Positions 19,999 through 32,640 are shown, counted from the stretch's first letter. The stretch: DNA of 64,000 bases from Dipteris shenzhenensis (GCA_047967505.1 CM106538.1); one strand, 5' to 3'. The notes: generated from the letters alone by a model not told the origin. Numbers and translations: made by a program.

Positions 19999-21480
19999 TC
20001 AATCCCCACTCCCCAAGCCCAATACTGCATAAAAGAAACATCTACACCAAATAGGTTGGTGCATTGCTGGAGCGTCCAATAGTGGAGCTGTGAAAAACTC
20101 TCTCATGGTAGGCGGATCACAGCTAAGGCCAAGCCTGATCCAGGCTTTACTGGGGAAAAGCCAAGTTTCAGAGCTACCATGGGCCAACCAAAGATCCATA
20201 GCCTGAGGTCCCATTCGCTCATCCATCATCTGGTATCCATGATGTTGCCAAAAAGCTATGGGGTCCACTTCTCCTTCCTTGTGGAGGCGAAATGGAGGAT
20301 CCGAACTCAATGCGTGTAGGAACCCACCGCGTTGATGCCTCCTTTTCGAGGCTGCAGGATCAGAATGATCAGTTCCAAGGGCTAGGATACATATCCGCCG
20401 GGATCTCCAAATAGTTCCAAGGTCCCAGCCGCCAAAACCCCTCGACAACAGCCGACCCGCTCACATGTGAAGGTCTGAGGGCTCAGTCTCGGAGCCCCTC
20501 TCCCAGAAGAAGCTGTATCCTGAGTGGACTGCAACCAGGGAGAGGTCGGCGTAGAAGCTATTGCCTTCCCCTTACTCACAGAAGAGGAACCCCCCATCGG
20601 GCCTAGCGGGGTGCCCGAGCAAGAGGCCCCAGGCGAGACTACTGCTGTCTATAGGGAGGGAGAGGGGGGTAACGGGTTGGCGAGGGAGGGCGCGTGTTGA
20701 GGGTGGCCACAGTAAGAGGAACAAGCGGAGAAGGCTTAGGTGGGGAAGGCACAGAAGGGGGTGGCAGAGAGGGGGCAAGTGGATCTTGGGGGGGTGGGGA
20801 GGGCAGCTGGGTGGGGTCAGCAATTGTCGCAGTAGGAGGCGTAGAAGGTTGTTGCGGTGGTGGTACGTGCAATACCTATGTCTCCCTCTCTAGTCTCTGA
20901 GGGAGGGCCGGGACACTGATCCTCAGGGGGTCTCTAATGTCTGCTCTTGGTCCTGTTGTGGGCCCTGTGGCGGGCGAGAAGTCTCTCCTCTTGAGGGACC
21001 CGAAGAATGTCCCGAAGTTGAAGGCTCTCTCTCTGGGTCTCATGGTACTCCTATCTTCGGGTCACCAACTTAATCTCTCTTTGCATGTGCCGGTGCCTGT
21101 GCTCTCCTCTTGCGGTTGGCAGTTTGCTTTGATTCTTTTTGGCCCATTTGCTCTACTTCTTTTTCCCTACCTTGGTCCATCTTCCCTCTGAGGGCTCCAT
21201 CCAAGGGGTCTGGGACTCCACCTATTGTCGGTGATATTGTTGTTGTGCCTGCCTGGGTGGACTCCAAGTCCCGCCCTCTCTCGTGTCGCTATGCTGCCCC
21301 CGTGTCTCCTGTGAGGAAGGATGCACCCTGCTCAGTCCTCTCGTGCAATCTATGGCTAGGTGTCCCTTTTGCGTACACCTTGAAGGAGTGAGGCCAACGA
21401 TCCTGTCTACCACTGAAGAACATTCACTACCTGCTGTACATGTTGCTTATCCGACGGTGAAAGAAGCACTTTGACAGCTG
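19999..21480 (-). pseudogene. LINE ORF1 (gag-like) with CCHC knuckle, decayed
   Basis: On the minus strand, upstream of the endonuclease fragment. A zinc-knuckle-like CTQKGHLAIDC lies near 21337-21372 (its first Cys is out of frame). It is followed by a charged, Arg/Glu/Gln-rich region and a Pro-rich low-complexity stretch (about 20640-20870). An open frame then runs 20448-19999 with many Trp (DLWLAHGSSETWLF, AFWQHHGYQMM), and several frame changes intervene. This order (CCHC, linker, ORF2) fits LINE ORF1, an RNA-binding protein. The assignment of the Pro-rich and Trp-rich parts to ORF1 is inferred from position only. Confidence 0.45.
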
Positions 21481-22737
21481 TGGGGATCGAGGGTGCTGCC
21501 ATGGAGCCCCTCTGGCCAGACTAAAGGTCACCACCAAAGAAGCATATCACTAGGATAAGCAATAAACTGCACCTCCCACTGAAAGGCGGGAACTAGGAAG
21601 AAGAGGGTGAAGAGAGTGGAAGGAAGCACCCGTGAGGAAAGGGAGAAGAAGAGAGAGTGCTTGTAAGGAAAAGCCCGCCAAGAGCACCACAATCACGTCA
21701 CCGCCCAGAAAAGACCTCTAACTGAACCTTTGAATGGGAAAAGCTCAGAGGTTGAAGGTGAGCCCAATTGAGGTGCTTGTACAAGCAAGCTCACAAGCAA
21801 GGAAGAGAATGTAGTACATCGAGAAGCTGCTGATCAACTTGGGCTCTGACTGCTGGAACTGAGCTTGAAAGGACTGGCAGGAATTCAAAAAGGATTTGCT
21901 GGCTGGTTGGTTCACGCCAGTCCCGATGCAAGAGGCTCGCATAAGGCAAACAAAGAAAGGAGTAGCACTCAATACATCAAGGGAGCTGCGGACTGTTCGG
22001 GAGATGACAAGCTTGGTGCTGGCGCAGCTCTTTTGGAGCGGATCCCAAACGAATGGCTGTTTGTAGTAGCGTGGGGGCTACTGTCTCGGAGCCGGTCCCG
22101 TCTGCAGCCCGTGAGCCGTGGTGAATGTGAGGAGCTGGCTAGTACAAGGCCACAGCCTGTAAGCTGTGGCACGAAATGGCACATCGATCAGCAGCTCAAG
22201 GTCGCCAGCACAGCACATTACATTGCGAGGCTATGGCGCAGCACGCGGGTCTTCTTCCCATTCACAACACGAGCACAAGACGAGAGGGTTAGACGGGGGG
22301 TGCGGGACGGAGGGAAGGGGAAGGGGGGCAGGGTGCAGTTCACAGGGAGGCAGCCCCTTCTGACTCCTCATTAAATTCCTTTCTTAGAACTCCTCATAAA
22401 ATTCCTTTCTTAGAAAGCTCCTGCATACTCTTTAACTCTTTCTTGAAACTAAAAGAAAAACGGGCTGTTCGGCTCCCCGCTTTTTTTTCCAGCTTATGTT
22501 CAATCAATTATTCTGATACACCGTAGATAAGACACTTCACATCTAGGATTGTGCATGCTTTTTACATTATTTTTCTTGGTTTATACCTTTCGTATATTAG
22601 CAAAGTGATCAAATTACTACATTGGGTGATAAAAAGACTCCTTAGTTGTAAAAAGGCCGGAAGAAATAACTCCATATTTTGCCATTTCTAATCAATGTGA
22701 GACATTTTTATAATGTGTAAACCACTATATTCAGGTT
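21481..22737. other. Unassigned GC-rich then AT-rich sequence
   Basis: A plus-strand frame at 21865-22374 (169 codons) has no recognisable motif. The region could be the 5' end of the LINE or its flank. From about 22380 the DNA turns AT-rich with no coding signal; AACTCCTCAT(A/T)AAATTCCTTTCTTAGAA is repeated at about 22364-22388 and 22388-22415. Confidence 0.4.
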
Positions 22738-24100
22738 GTTGACGTTTATCATATATATCAACCTCTAATCCTATGGCAAATTGATAAGAGTCTGTTTCTA
22801 GAGCGAGTGGAGTGAGCAACAGATGAAGTGATATTGCAAGAGTGAAATGAACAATACAAACTAAGGGTTATGTACCCTCAAATAGCCCTAGCTAACCAGA
22901 ACCGTCAGGCCTGCATGGGACGGATGTGAAAGCTCTCTTTGCAATACCCTTGACTGTAGGAATAAGGAGCAGAACCTAACAACCATTCCTTAGTTCGTAC
23001 GAACACTCAAGCAACTACTCAAGAAAGAGCGCTGTGCGTCGAAATTTTCATACGTTTTGCGTGATATGCCTGGCTGAACAAGGGCGATATAGCCAGCCTT
23101 GTATGCTGGTCTGTGGCTGGCCACAAATTAGCCTAACATATGCTGTCCATGTGGCTCCACTCTCTATCCTCTTCCCCCATTTCCAACATTATGTATCAGA
23201 ACCAAGCTTGCGTGTGCTGGCATATGTAGTACACCTGTTGCTGCTCCCACACACGTGAAGGGCTGTCCACCTCCCATGCCTTAAGTCACCATCAGCTGTA
23301 CAGCACATACAACCCAACTGTACTATACCCATTGTATCGTCCGTACAGTTGCGACTCTGCGGTGCAACGTCTGCCCAACTGGTCGTACAGTTGTGCCTAT
23401 AGATTCCGCTGCACTGTGCTGTACAGTCACGCCATACAGGTGTTTAAGGTACTTGGAAAAGTGATGCCCAGTCAGATCTGGAATGCATACATACATGCAT
23501 TCTCTCTCTCACACACACACACACACACGGGCGTGGACACATTTTTTTCAGTGAAACCCATCCATAGTGTGGCAGCTGGAAGCAGCACTAAAAGATGCAA
23601 AGAAATGTCACTTTCTGGGTTTTATCATTGGTTCTTTAAAAGGGACCATTCCTAGCAGCCCTTTCTCTAGCCACCTGATTGACTTAGCTTGGAGTGAGAA
23701 GTTTGGGGCATTTGCCTCAAATCTATTCTTGTGCAGGATTTGATAGGTTCTGTTAATTTTCCACTTAGATTTGAATGAGAAATATGGGGATTGTGCCTCA
23801 AATTCAGTCATTTGCAGATTTGGGCAGTTTGGATTGATTTGTTGCAGGCAGATTCAATGAGATTGGAAGACATTTGCAAGACAATACAATTTTGTAGGCA
23901 ATTCAATGGCATTTTGGTGTTTGTAGATTTGGGCATTTGCAGATTTCGCCTTTATGCTGCAGTGCTTGGGTGCTGCAGGCATTTACAACTTTGAAATATT
24001 CTGCTTTCCATCTCAGATTCCAATACTTTAAATGCAATCAACAAACCATGTGGCTTAAGATTGGTCCTTCCAGGCTAGCAGTTATGATGTCAATCATCAG
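22738..24100 (+). mobile_element. Copia K 5' LTR-like end, primer-like site and leader
   Basis: A possible LTR begins TGTTGACG at 22738 and ends TTCCAACA near 23188. It is followed by a sequence close to the initiator-Met primer site (ATGTATCAGAACC against TGGTATCAGAGCC). The next 800 bp resemble the A/B/C leaders in opposite orientation: several GTACAG/CCGTACAG motifs (about 23290-23440), then TTTGGGGCATTTGC, GATTTGGGCA and TTTGCAGATTT blocks (about 23700-23950). A (CA)n run lies at 23513-23528. No gag or integrase follows. LTR ends are tentative. Confidence 0.4.
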
Positions 24101-24680
24101 ATTATTTCACTTAGTGAGTGATGCTTCTGCTTCAGTCTCGTGTATCGGTGATTACGAGATCTGACACTCCACCAGCGGCAATTGTTTCTTTATTGGTAGT
24201 TCATGCATTTCTCAGCTGAGCAAGAAACAATCCACTGTGGCTACTTTCATCATGTGAAGTTGAGTATGGCCCATGGGGTAGCCTTCACTACTACAGTAGA
24301 ATGTGTACAGATCAGGAAATTAATGGCAAATCTTTATGATTATTTGCAGCCATCTACTCCTGGTCTCATTGACAGTCAAAGTGCTGTTGCAGCGGCGTGC
24401 AACTTTTGTTTCATGCCCTACTCATTATACCAAAGAGAGATTGCATGTACGAGAGATCAGTTTGATCTACTGTCCTACGCATCAAAATGGTGCAAATCTT
24501 TTCAGCAAGGTTGTGCCCAAAGAAGTGTTTGAAGCTTTCCGCACAGCTTTACGCTTATTTCCATTTGGCGATTGATCTATCACCTTGTACATGTTCACAC
24601 TATGACTAGAGCGGGAATTTGTAAGGTGTTAGTCGTGGGTTAGTAGAGCGGGAATTTGTAAGGTGTTAGTCGTGGGTTAG
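24101..24680 (+). pseudogene. Copia K RNase H remnant and duplicated polypurine/LTR start
   Basis: Plus-strand relic of the Copia C terminus in shifting frames. GDYE is followed by CISQLSKKQSTVAT, FTTTVECVQIRKLMANL, LIDSQSAVAAA, then ERLHVREISLIYCPTHQNGANLFSKVVPKEVFEAFRTAL. It matches the RNase H of Copia A at corresponding sites (SWLSKKQSTMAT, TVECVWLRRLFADL). The leader runs almost straight into it, so gag, integrase and RT have been deleted. After the stop, a 37-bp block that looks like a polypurine tract plus an LTR start (GCGGGAATTTGTAAGG then TGTTAGTCG) is perfectly duplicated at 24607-24643 and 24644-24680. The rest of a 3' LTR is not recognisable. Confidence 0.7.
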
Positions 24681-24851
24681 TATGAACACCTTGCCCAAGA
24701 GGCACGTTTATACCAACTTGACAACATTGCCGACATCAACCGGCCAACCAATTTCAAACATGCGAAGAGGACTACGGTTGCCAACCTCAATGTAAATGAC
24801 TCGAACCCTTTCCCCTATTTGCCAAAAATTAACGGGATTAAGATCACAAAC

Positions 24852-25334
24852 CTGTACAGCAGTTTCCTGGTCTCCACTGTGCCTGCCAAGCATTGCATTT
24901 TTGGCTCTCAAAATCTCTTCGAAGGAAGACCCCTCTGAAACTCCCAAAATTTTCAAAGCGTTCTCTAACGTCATTTCAGAAGGAACTGAATCGTCTGCTT
25001 TAGAGTTTGCGGAGACATGAAGTAGTCCTGGAGCACGGAGCTGTCGAAGCTTTGCCTGCTTCCATTTATTCCACTTCATAAGGGCTGAAATTCTGCGGTA
25101 TCCCACGTAATGCTTTTGACCAGACTGTGCTTTTCCAACTCTTGAAACTTGAGGGCGAACATAATCGTTAGACGAGTGGACCGAAAGAGGAGAAGACACG
25201 TTGGACACTGTATTTAAGTTAGGTTTGAAAGCTCGAAAGGCGACGATGGAAGACGAGGGGCACATACATCGATACTGTAAAGGTTCGAAAGCGGAGGAAG
25301 ATTCAAGAGGAGCAGTGACATTTAAGCCCGCCAT
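24852..25334 (-). CDS. CPP1-like chloroplast J-like-domain protein, first exon
   Basis: A 161-codon minus-strand exon starts at ATG 25334, just after an in-frame TGA. Residues 1 to about 70 are rich in Ser, Ala and Arg with few acids, as in a chloroplast transit peptide. Residues about 120-155 read MTLENALKILGVSEGSSFEE, followed by ILRAKNAML. That is the N-terminal J-like segment of the CPP1/CJD1 (DUF3353) family, which helps stabilise protochlorophyllide oxidoreductase or shape plastid lipids. The reading ends ETAVQ at CAG|GTTTGT (24852/24851), a good splice donor in phase 0. In the family the next exon continues with an AAYDML-type segment and then membrane helices. I found none of that to the left within the window, where Copia K debris lies. 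The gene may have a very long intron or be truncated. The family call is from memory of motifs. Confidence 0.62.
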
Positions 25335-28165
25335 TCACGACGTGGGTCTTTCGCAAAGGTTAGGCAGGCGAAAAAATATATTAGCGCTAGCCCGAAATGC
25401 CCACAAAGGGGAAGTAAGCAGGTTTCCAAAGCAGAGGAACTTGCATGATGGGAATGTCTTCAGGATGGCGAGAGGTGGAGAGGAAGTGTGGAGAACCAAG
25501 ATGAAAGGGAGGAAGGAATGGGGATGAGAGGCAGTTATGGCGATGAGCAAGGTGGGTGTGATGAGCTATGGCGATGGAGAGACGGAGATGGAGATGAAGA
25601 GAAGACGACGAAGGCTTTTCAGGGGGCTTTCTGGAGAAGAAGAAGAAGAAGAAGGCTTTTCAGGGGCTTTCTGACCACATATCAACACTTCTATGCTTTT
25701 GCTTTTGAAGTAAACCTTCTATATTATTATGTTTCATCAGACCTCCCTTGCCTTCCCAGTAAGCCCTCGGTTTAACGTTCCACCGAGCCTCGATCTCAAC
25801 CGTTGGATCTCAAACTTCCTCAACTAGGTTGCGGTAGGCAGCCTTTCCGTCGTGGAGCACATTACTCTGGTAACTCGAAATTGAACTTCAATCCTAACTT
25901 TTTATCAACCTTTTAAAGGGAAAAGGAGAATGAGTACAAATGTGGACATTAGACACGACATAGGGTCCGTTAGGACCCGATCCTCCCTGCAAAGGGTGGT
26001 GATTTATTATTGACTTGGCCATATTATTTGCGCATCTTGGGAGTTGAAGCCCAACAAATACATGAATAAGGCGATGCTCACAAGAGCTCATAACTAATCC
26101 TCATTGCAATATTGTCACATGGACTACAATCATATGAATAAAGGTGTCCATATCTTTCGATCTTGCATCTAGCTTGGATTTCCTTGCTCCCTTGCATCGA
26201 AAACATGCATCAAAAGAGAGGAATGTTGTAAGAATTTAGATTGAAAAGAAGCAATTTTGAATGGACCAGTAATTCAAAATATTTGTATGATAATATATAA
26301 TATATAATTATTATAACCGCACATAGTGTGGGCGGGGAGGCGGTGCACTTCCTTCCCTAAAGAGTTATAATCAGAGGGAACGGGCCCTTCCCTATGCGCC
26401 GAGTTGGGTGGAGGAGGGTTGAGTTTAGAGATAGAGGATAGGGAAAGAATGTTAAAGGCTAAAGAGGGACTTGGGAGGTTGAGAAAGGAAGAGGGGAGGG
26501 AGTAGTCAATAGAGGGGGAGGGGGACTTTGTTGTAATTTCAAAGAGTAGGGCCTTAAAGTGATAAAAGGTGACAAAGGAGAAGATGACATCTTTAGGTAA
26601 TTTTGTGACATCCAGTTTAAGAAGACAAAGAATTTGGCTTGTAAGGACCCAATAGGGAAACAAATGTCTAGATGGTTGAGTATGTGCCAAACAATATGTT
26701 TAAACCAAGTCTTTTTAATGAGGTAGGTACATATAAGTTCTAATAATATAAATGCCAAGAATATTAGCGCCGAGGATAAGTCTCGCAAATGGATAAGATA
26801 TTGGCATGTTACCTGAGTGTCAATAGTCGTAATCGTAGTCAAACATGGTAAGTCCATTGCAAGTTCCCTTCCTCCCATCTCTTTGTTGATTTTTGAGCTC
26901 GAGTTCCCTTGACCAGCCCATCAATGAAACTTGCAGGCTTTAAATCCATTTGCAGCGTCCGGATTGATATGGAACACTAAATATCTGTGTCCACCCAATG
27001 AAGGAATTAAAAGGCATAAAGTTCTTCCAAAAGCAAAGGATAATCTGTGTTCTTTTCGAACAGGATGGGATTTCAGAGGGGTGTACGCCTTTTGTCCTCG
27101 AGGATCTTGCTCAACCCATGATTTCGGAGTCATTACCTTACATTCCTTGCTTCTTAAGCGCCACTCTTCCCTTTCCTAGCTTCTTCTCTTCATCACTTGT
27201 CGCTCCCTTCCCCGCCAAGGCATTCTGTTGCACCGTGGATTTGTAAGCCTCCAGGAAGGCATTGTGCAGTGGTTAGTAGATCGTCAAGCCTCTAAACAAC
27301 CATATGCAATATCAAGATTAGAATGGGCCCTCTACAACACCTCTGTAGCTGCCGATTTGTTCGACTCTCAAAGGAAAATTTCATCCTCTAATTTGTTCGA
27401 GTACGGGAGCATAGTGAGAACAAGTTCTTATATGTACAACTTAGAAGATGTAGGACCTTCCAGCGTAAAAACATTGTGAGGCCGTTTAATTTCTTTTGGC
27501 AGCTCAGCTTGGCCTTTCCTGCTTCTTTATATATTTACATGGCCTCTCTACTTGCTGCTGCTCTTAGCAATTGTGTTTGTACTCGTGCTCTGTATGTTTT
27601 TGGACACGATGCCACCGGATTCTTGGAGGCTAAACTCGAGACAAAGATCAAATATAAGGATGCAGTAGCATGCGGGCTTCAATTTAGAGCTTCAACGTGA
27701 ACGACTTCTGTAATTAAGAAACATGAACCATGAGAGAAAAAGGATTACACCAACGTTTGGCATGCCAACATAGAGTACGGACTCCACATTGCTTGTAGCA
27801 AGAACTCACGGTTGTTGATTCACAGCTGGCATTCATAGCATTGTCCATCAGCAATTCCACGGGATACCCATGCCCTTGCCGAATTATATGCCTGCATAGG
27901 TAGTAAGGCTTCTAGCGGATCAACAGGATCTTCTTGAAAGTAGCCGTACCACCACAAGCTTGAGTAACTTGAAAGTAGCCCTGCCACCACAAGCGGGATC
28001 TTCTTGAAAGTAAGTTAAGTATCTTGGATGAGTACGCTTCAGGATCATCTGAGCTGCACCCTTGCCACCACCATAAGCTCGGCGCTTCCAAGTTTCCACC
28101 CTCCCTTTACATACATAGTTGCTTGCAACTTCTCCTACCTTCTTGCACTATTTACGTTCTTCATT
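25335..28165. other. Upstream region of the CPP1-like exon and unassigned DNA
   Basis: Probable promoter side of the CPP1-like exon (25335 to about 25560). A short repeat GAAGGCTTTTCAGGGG(G)CTTTCTG lies at 25610-25633 and 25650-25672, separated by (GAA)n. A fragment related to the MITE-like element at 52.1-52.5 kb lies at 25828-25896. Open frames at 27228-27479 and 27476-27700 have no motifs I recognise and lack clear exon borders. Local repeats of GATCTTCTTGAAAGTA occur at about 27930-28010. Nothing else is identifiable. Confidence 0.4.
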
Positions 28166-28642
28166 CTAGATTTCGAACTCCTTGCTTAACGCATGTAGCT
28201 CATATTTGAGCCTAGCGTTCTCCTTTTCCATGATACTCAAGCTATCCTGAAGCACATTGTTTCCAGCCTCCACTCGGGTTTTGATGCTGTCAAGTTTAGT
28301 GATACTCTTGGCCCACTCTTGAAGAGACTTAGACATTGCCATGTTCTTTGCCAAGGCCTCGCACAACTGATTATTTATATCTGTCAGCTTTGCCTCTAAG
28401 TCCATGCAGTTTTTCTCCCACTCGCATTTTCTTCACAATGGTATCGTGAATCTTCTACTCTTGCTCTTCTTGAACATGTTGAGGGAGGACTCACCCCAAT
28501 AGAGTAGCGTGAAAGAAGGATCAGAGGAGGCATGCAACCAGCAGCATGGAGGGGCTAGGAAAAGCATATAACTCAGCTTCAATGTAGACACCGTGTTTGG
28601 GGTGAGGATTGATATAAGCTTTAGTAAAGCTTTTTGTAGCAC
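28166..28642 (-). other. Possible coiled-coil coding fragment
   Basis: A minus-strand frame from 28642 with one stop at 28435-28433 encodes a C-terminal stretch of about 80 residues with heptad-like Leu/Ile/Met spacing and mixed charge (LEAKLTDINNQLCEALAKN, SLSIMEKENARLKYELHAL). It predicts as a coiled coil by inspection. It has no recognised family, no clear start and no neighbours to give context. It may be an exon relic or part of an unknown element, or chance. Confidence 0.3.
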
Positions 28643-31600
28643 CCAACACCGATGCTAACAGACCTCTTCCATGAACTCTCTTGCTCGCAAGCTGCATCTG
28701 TGATCTGAATCGATCGCTTCATCTACAATTTGAATCTCTCGCTCGTATGATCTTCCTTGAACAATCTCCCTTCTCCTTTTTTCGAAATCAAAACTGACTG
28801 CGGATTGGCTTTTGACATTGGCGGAATACTATTTGTATTTTTGAATTTACTCTTGACTCCTTGTTGGAGTTCAGAATGTATGCTTATTTACGTAACTTGA
28901 AAATCTGGTTGCTTTTCCCGCCGATGGTAAGCTTCTTGGGTTGCCTTGCTTGTTGCTAGCTTTTTTTTGCTCTCCCAGAAGTCACTTTTTGCTTCTTCTT
29001 TTGGATCTTTAGCTCTTTGTATTCATTTGCAATGGTGCCAGACCGTCGATGCTTGCAATTGTTCATGGGAAAGTCTTCATTCATTTGTGAATTTGATTGC
29101 TAATGGCTTTGTCGTGATGAGCGCTCAAACCTTTATGTTTGATCTCTGGGTTGTAGTTTAATTTATCTAGCTCACAGGATTCTTCTGGAATCCATCAATT
29201 GAAATTCAGCATCAAACCTTTCAGTCAAACCAATAAACCGATACTAGAAATCAAAAAAAGAAATTAAAAAATAAAGCAAATTCAGAATCTTAGATCTAAA
29301 AAGATCATTCCAAAATCAACGGCTTAAAATTATACAAGTGGCTCAACCATGGCTCAAGAAAACCAAACATGCCCTTACGCTACCTACCATAATCAAAATC
29401 TGCAAACACCGACTCTTTTCCCAAAATCTCCCAAAATCCACTCGACACATCACGTTTGATTGGGTATCGCACGAACTGGCAGAAGCAATTAAAATGCAGT
29501 AGATCTTCTCGTTAATCCTACCGTTGAGATTAAGCGCTCTTCGTGGACCATTGAATCAACTTCGTGATCCTACGATAACCGCATGACACCTCTTCTACAC
29601 CCTTAAATCAGAACTTCGATCCTACGGCCAAGCAGTGGCCCTTCTCGTGTACCCTCATATCTACATCCAAGCACCTGGATTTGCACCACATGTCGAGCCA
29701 CCTCCCCAAGCCATTGACGGTCGAGAATCGGCATGGGGTGGACATTATGAGGACTGGTTGCCGATTTCGTCGATTTTCGGGCTATCCACCCCACGCTAAT
29801 TCTCTACTCCTTAATGGCCTCATGCCATCACTAGAGCCTAGCAGCAATGCAAGGCCCTCTTTGTAGAAGTTTGTCAGATGGCCTCTAGGTGGTGGGAGAC
29901 CCATCCCCATACATCATGTCCAAAACCAATTCACAGCCATGGCTACGAGCTGAATTGACCAAAACGTCTATGGTAGAAAGTTTGATGCATTGCCCACGTG
30001 CCATTGATAGAACCACCACATCACCACTTGCAAAATATAGGGGGTCCTAGAGGTACCATCGAGCACCCCCCAAATCGGACGGTCCAAAGGTCCAAAGATG
30101 GAATTGAGGATAACACCACTGCCACATGTCCGCACACAGACAGTCGATGCAACCGAGAATGGAAGATGATCGGCATCAACTTCCAACACGTAGGGACATG
30201 ATTTCTATGGCCGCCTCTTTCCAACAATAGTAGTGGCATAGAGAGATCCTCTTAGGGAAGGTCTGCCCATCCTCCAAACACATTGTAGACTATTTGCTTC
30301 ACACAATGTGCATATAGTTTGATGAGCTATGGACTTTGTTTGTTGAGGTATTAGAGGCGTCTTGGTTTAATGGCCCACCTTTTCATATGTTACGTACCTT
30401 TGGCGACGTGGGGAGGCTGCCTATCAAATTCTGTAATGGACAACAAAAGTTTTTGAATGGCCTATTAAAGACTGCCATGTGGGAATGCCCTCTTGTTCCA
30501 AATCCAATGGGCAGATTTTTGGGAATCCTACCTTAATGCCTAGGTGCCATTCAGTCCAGTGTTCATGGAGAAGTTTTATGTAGAAACCTTCAACTTTCCA
30601 TCTCATAGGTTTTACCTATAACTTTTCGGGTTTTAAGCCCAAAGTATAACTAAAATATGAAAAATATTCATGAATTTTAAAAATTGCAAAGCTAAATCTC
30701 ACATGTAAATTGAAAACTTGAAGTTTCATTATACATAGGTTGCCAGATTTTTGTGACGACTGCTTCAATCACCCACCTGTTTTTCCCTATTTTCCCCCAC
30801 AAAACTAGTGAGCTCTTGACGTCAATGGTTTAGTCGGGAAATGAGGGTTGAAAATGACATAAAATCCACATTTTCACCAAAGATTATGATACTCAACATG
30901 GGGAATTAGTTTTTCCCATAAAATCCCTTTTCCCACCATGTCATTGGGTGTCCATATAAAGTGCTCTTAATAAAAAAATTTGAACCTTTTTTTGCACAAA
31001 TGGTATATGTTTACATTATGATGTCCATTCTCTCAACTTACAATCACCATCGCTTCTACTTTCCTAGAGCCTTCAAACAAGTAAGACATTCTTGTAGTTT
31101 CAATTTAGACTAAACCCCTAAAAATACTTAACAAAAATCATAAGTAAAGCGACATTCCCACCATCCAGTGCTACGTTTATATCTCCTTCACAAACGGTAT
31201 TCAAAGTACCTATTCCAAGGGCTAAAATTTCAAGCATATTTAGACTACTATTAACAGATTTCCCTTTGAATCCCAAAGGGAATGCACACTTTTGATGAAA
31301 CCCTTACTTATCCTTCTTAAGTGGTAGTGGGGATAGGCCCTTAGGCTTCTTTTTGCCTTTGGTTATGCCTTCATCATCAGTGTCCGAAACTTTCATAGTA
31401 AGTCATATGTGAAAATTTTGATCACTTGGCACAAGATTATCACATCCAATCAAGATTTGATGCATTTAAAACGTAATTTCTCACCCTGAAAAACTCTGAG
31501 TATTGAATCTTTAACTCAGTATTGAACCTTTAACTCTGTGAAAATTATTACCATCTTTTTTCACAAGTCTATTTCTAATAGTCTCAACCCCATAAAGCAA

Positions 31601-32640
31601 TCATCCCTATTCAATGTGGGATTTCCCTTGTTTATATAGGTGAGCGCCAACTATAAATTACAGAGACGTGTCCTGGATATCACACTAGCTAAGAGTAACA
31701 GGAAAAAATGTATTGAGTTGGGCTGTTTGAGGAAATGCAGATCATATAGAGAGAACCAAGGCTTATATAATTCATGTCAAAAGCTTGAAAAGCATGGAAA
31801 CCTCATAATAATCACAAGTTGAAGAGAAAAAATACTATGAGCCTTTACACCATTCATCCATAGATACATTCCTTCCATCTGTATAATACTAATTATTGAA
31901 TGTCCTACTTAAATGGGTCCTTCGACTTAAAAATCATAACAGTGCATAGGATTGTCAAATTGAATCAAGGTTTAATGAATGTCATAAAATTGCATAGTAT
32001 TGTTAGATGAATGAGTGGTAGCCTTTTTGGAGGAGCGGCCTCATAAGAAGATGATGCAAAATAGATTTTGAGGAAATGTAAAGCGTGGAGAGGGAATCAT
32101 AACTAATGATTATGAAAAGAAAAGAAAAGCTCAAAATCAAAAAACTAAAAAGCACTACTAAAAGTTACGTCCTTCCTTTACAAGCTTATCCAATCCCAAT
32201 AGTAATGAATAAATTTCAGATTTTTTTCAAATTAGAGGACATTTGGAATTGAAACTTACAAGTATTCCTTTATACTTCCAAACTTTTGGTAATGCCTAGG
32301 GTGGAGACATCACTTATTTTTTCAATCATCACTCATATACTCACCCCTTCCATCCCCAACCCAATCTAACCCCTCTACACTCGTTCATGAGTTTTAACCT
32401 TGGCCATACACTTAGCCCATCCCTCCCCAGCTAAGGTGTAGCCTTGACCATCTAGCGTATCACCTCTAAGTCAACCTAATTTAGACTTGAACATGGCCTT
32501 GGTATGACATGGATGGTGCAAAATATGTTAAGATAATTTACATGGGGTGTAATGAGATGAGTTATCAAGAACCAAGAAAAGGGTGCAAGCTATATAATTG
32601 CACCACATTGACAGGTGGTTCCTCCCTAGGTGGTTTATGG
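28643..32640. other. Long AT-rich stretch with no recognisable gene
   Basis: Four kilobases without a convincing reading frame, RNA gene or mobile-element motif. Open frames are short, unsupported and interrupted. The composition is AT-rich from about 30600 on, with poly-A/T runs. I see no terminal repeats. Confidence 0.5.

Noticed and set aside
20561-20900. Gly/Arg-rich plus-strand frames
   Set aside because: Complement of the Pro-rich low-complexity part of the LINE ORF1 strand; no independent evidence.
25201-25527. Plus-strand frame overlapping the CPP1-like exon
   Set aside because: Antisense to a better supported exon with a splice donor and family motif.
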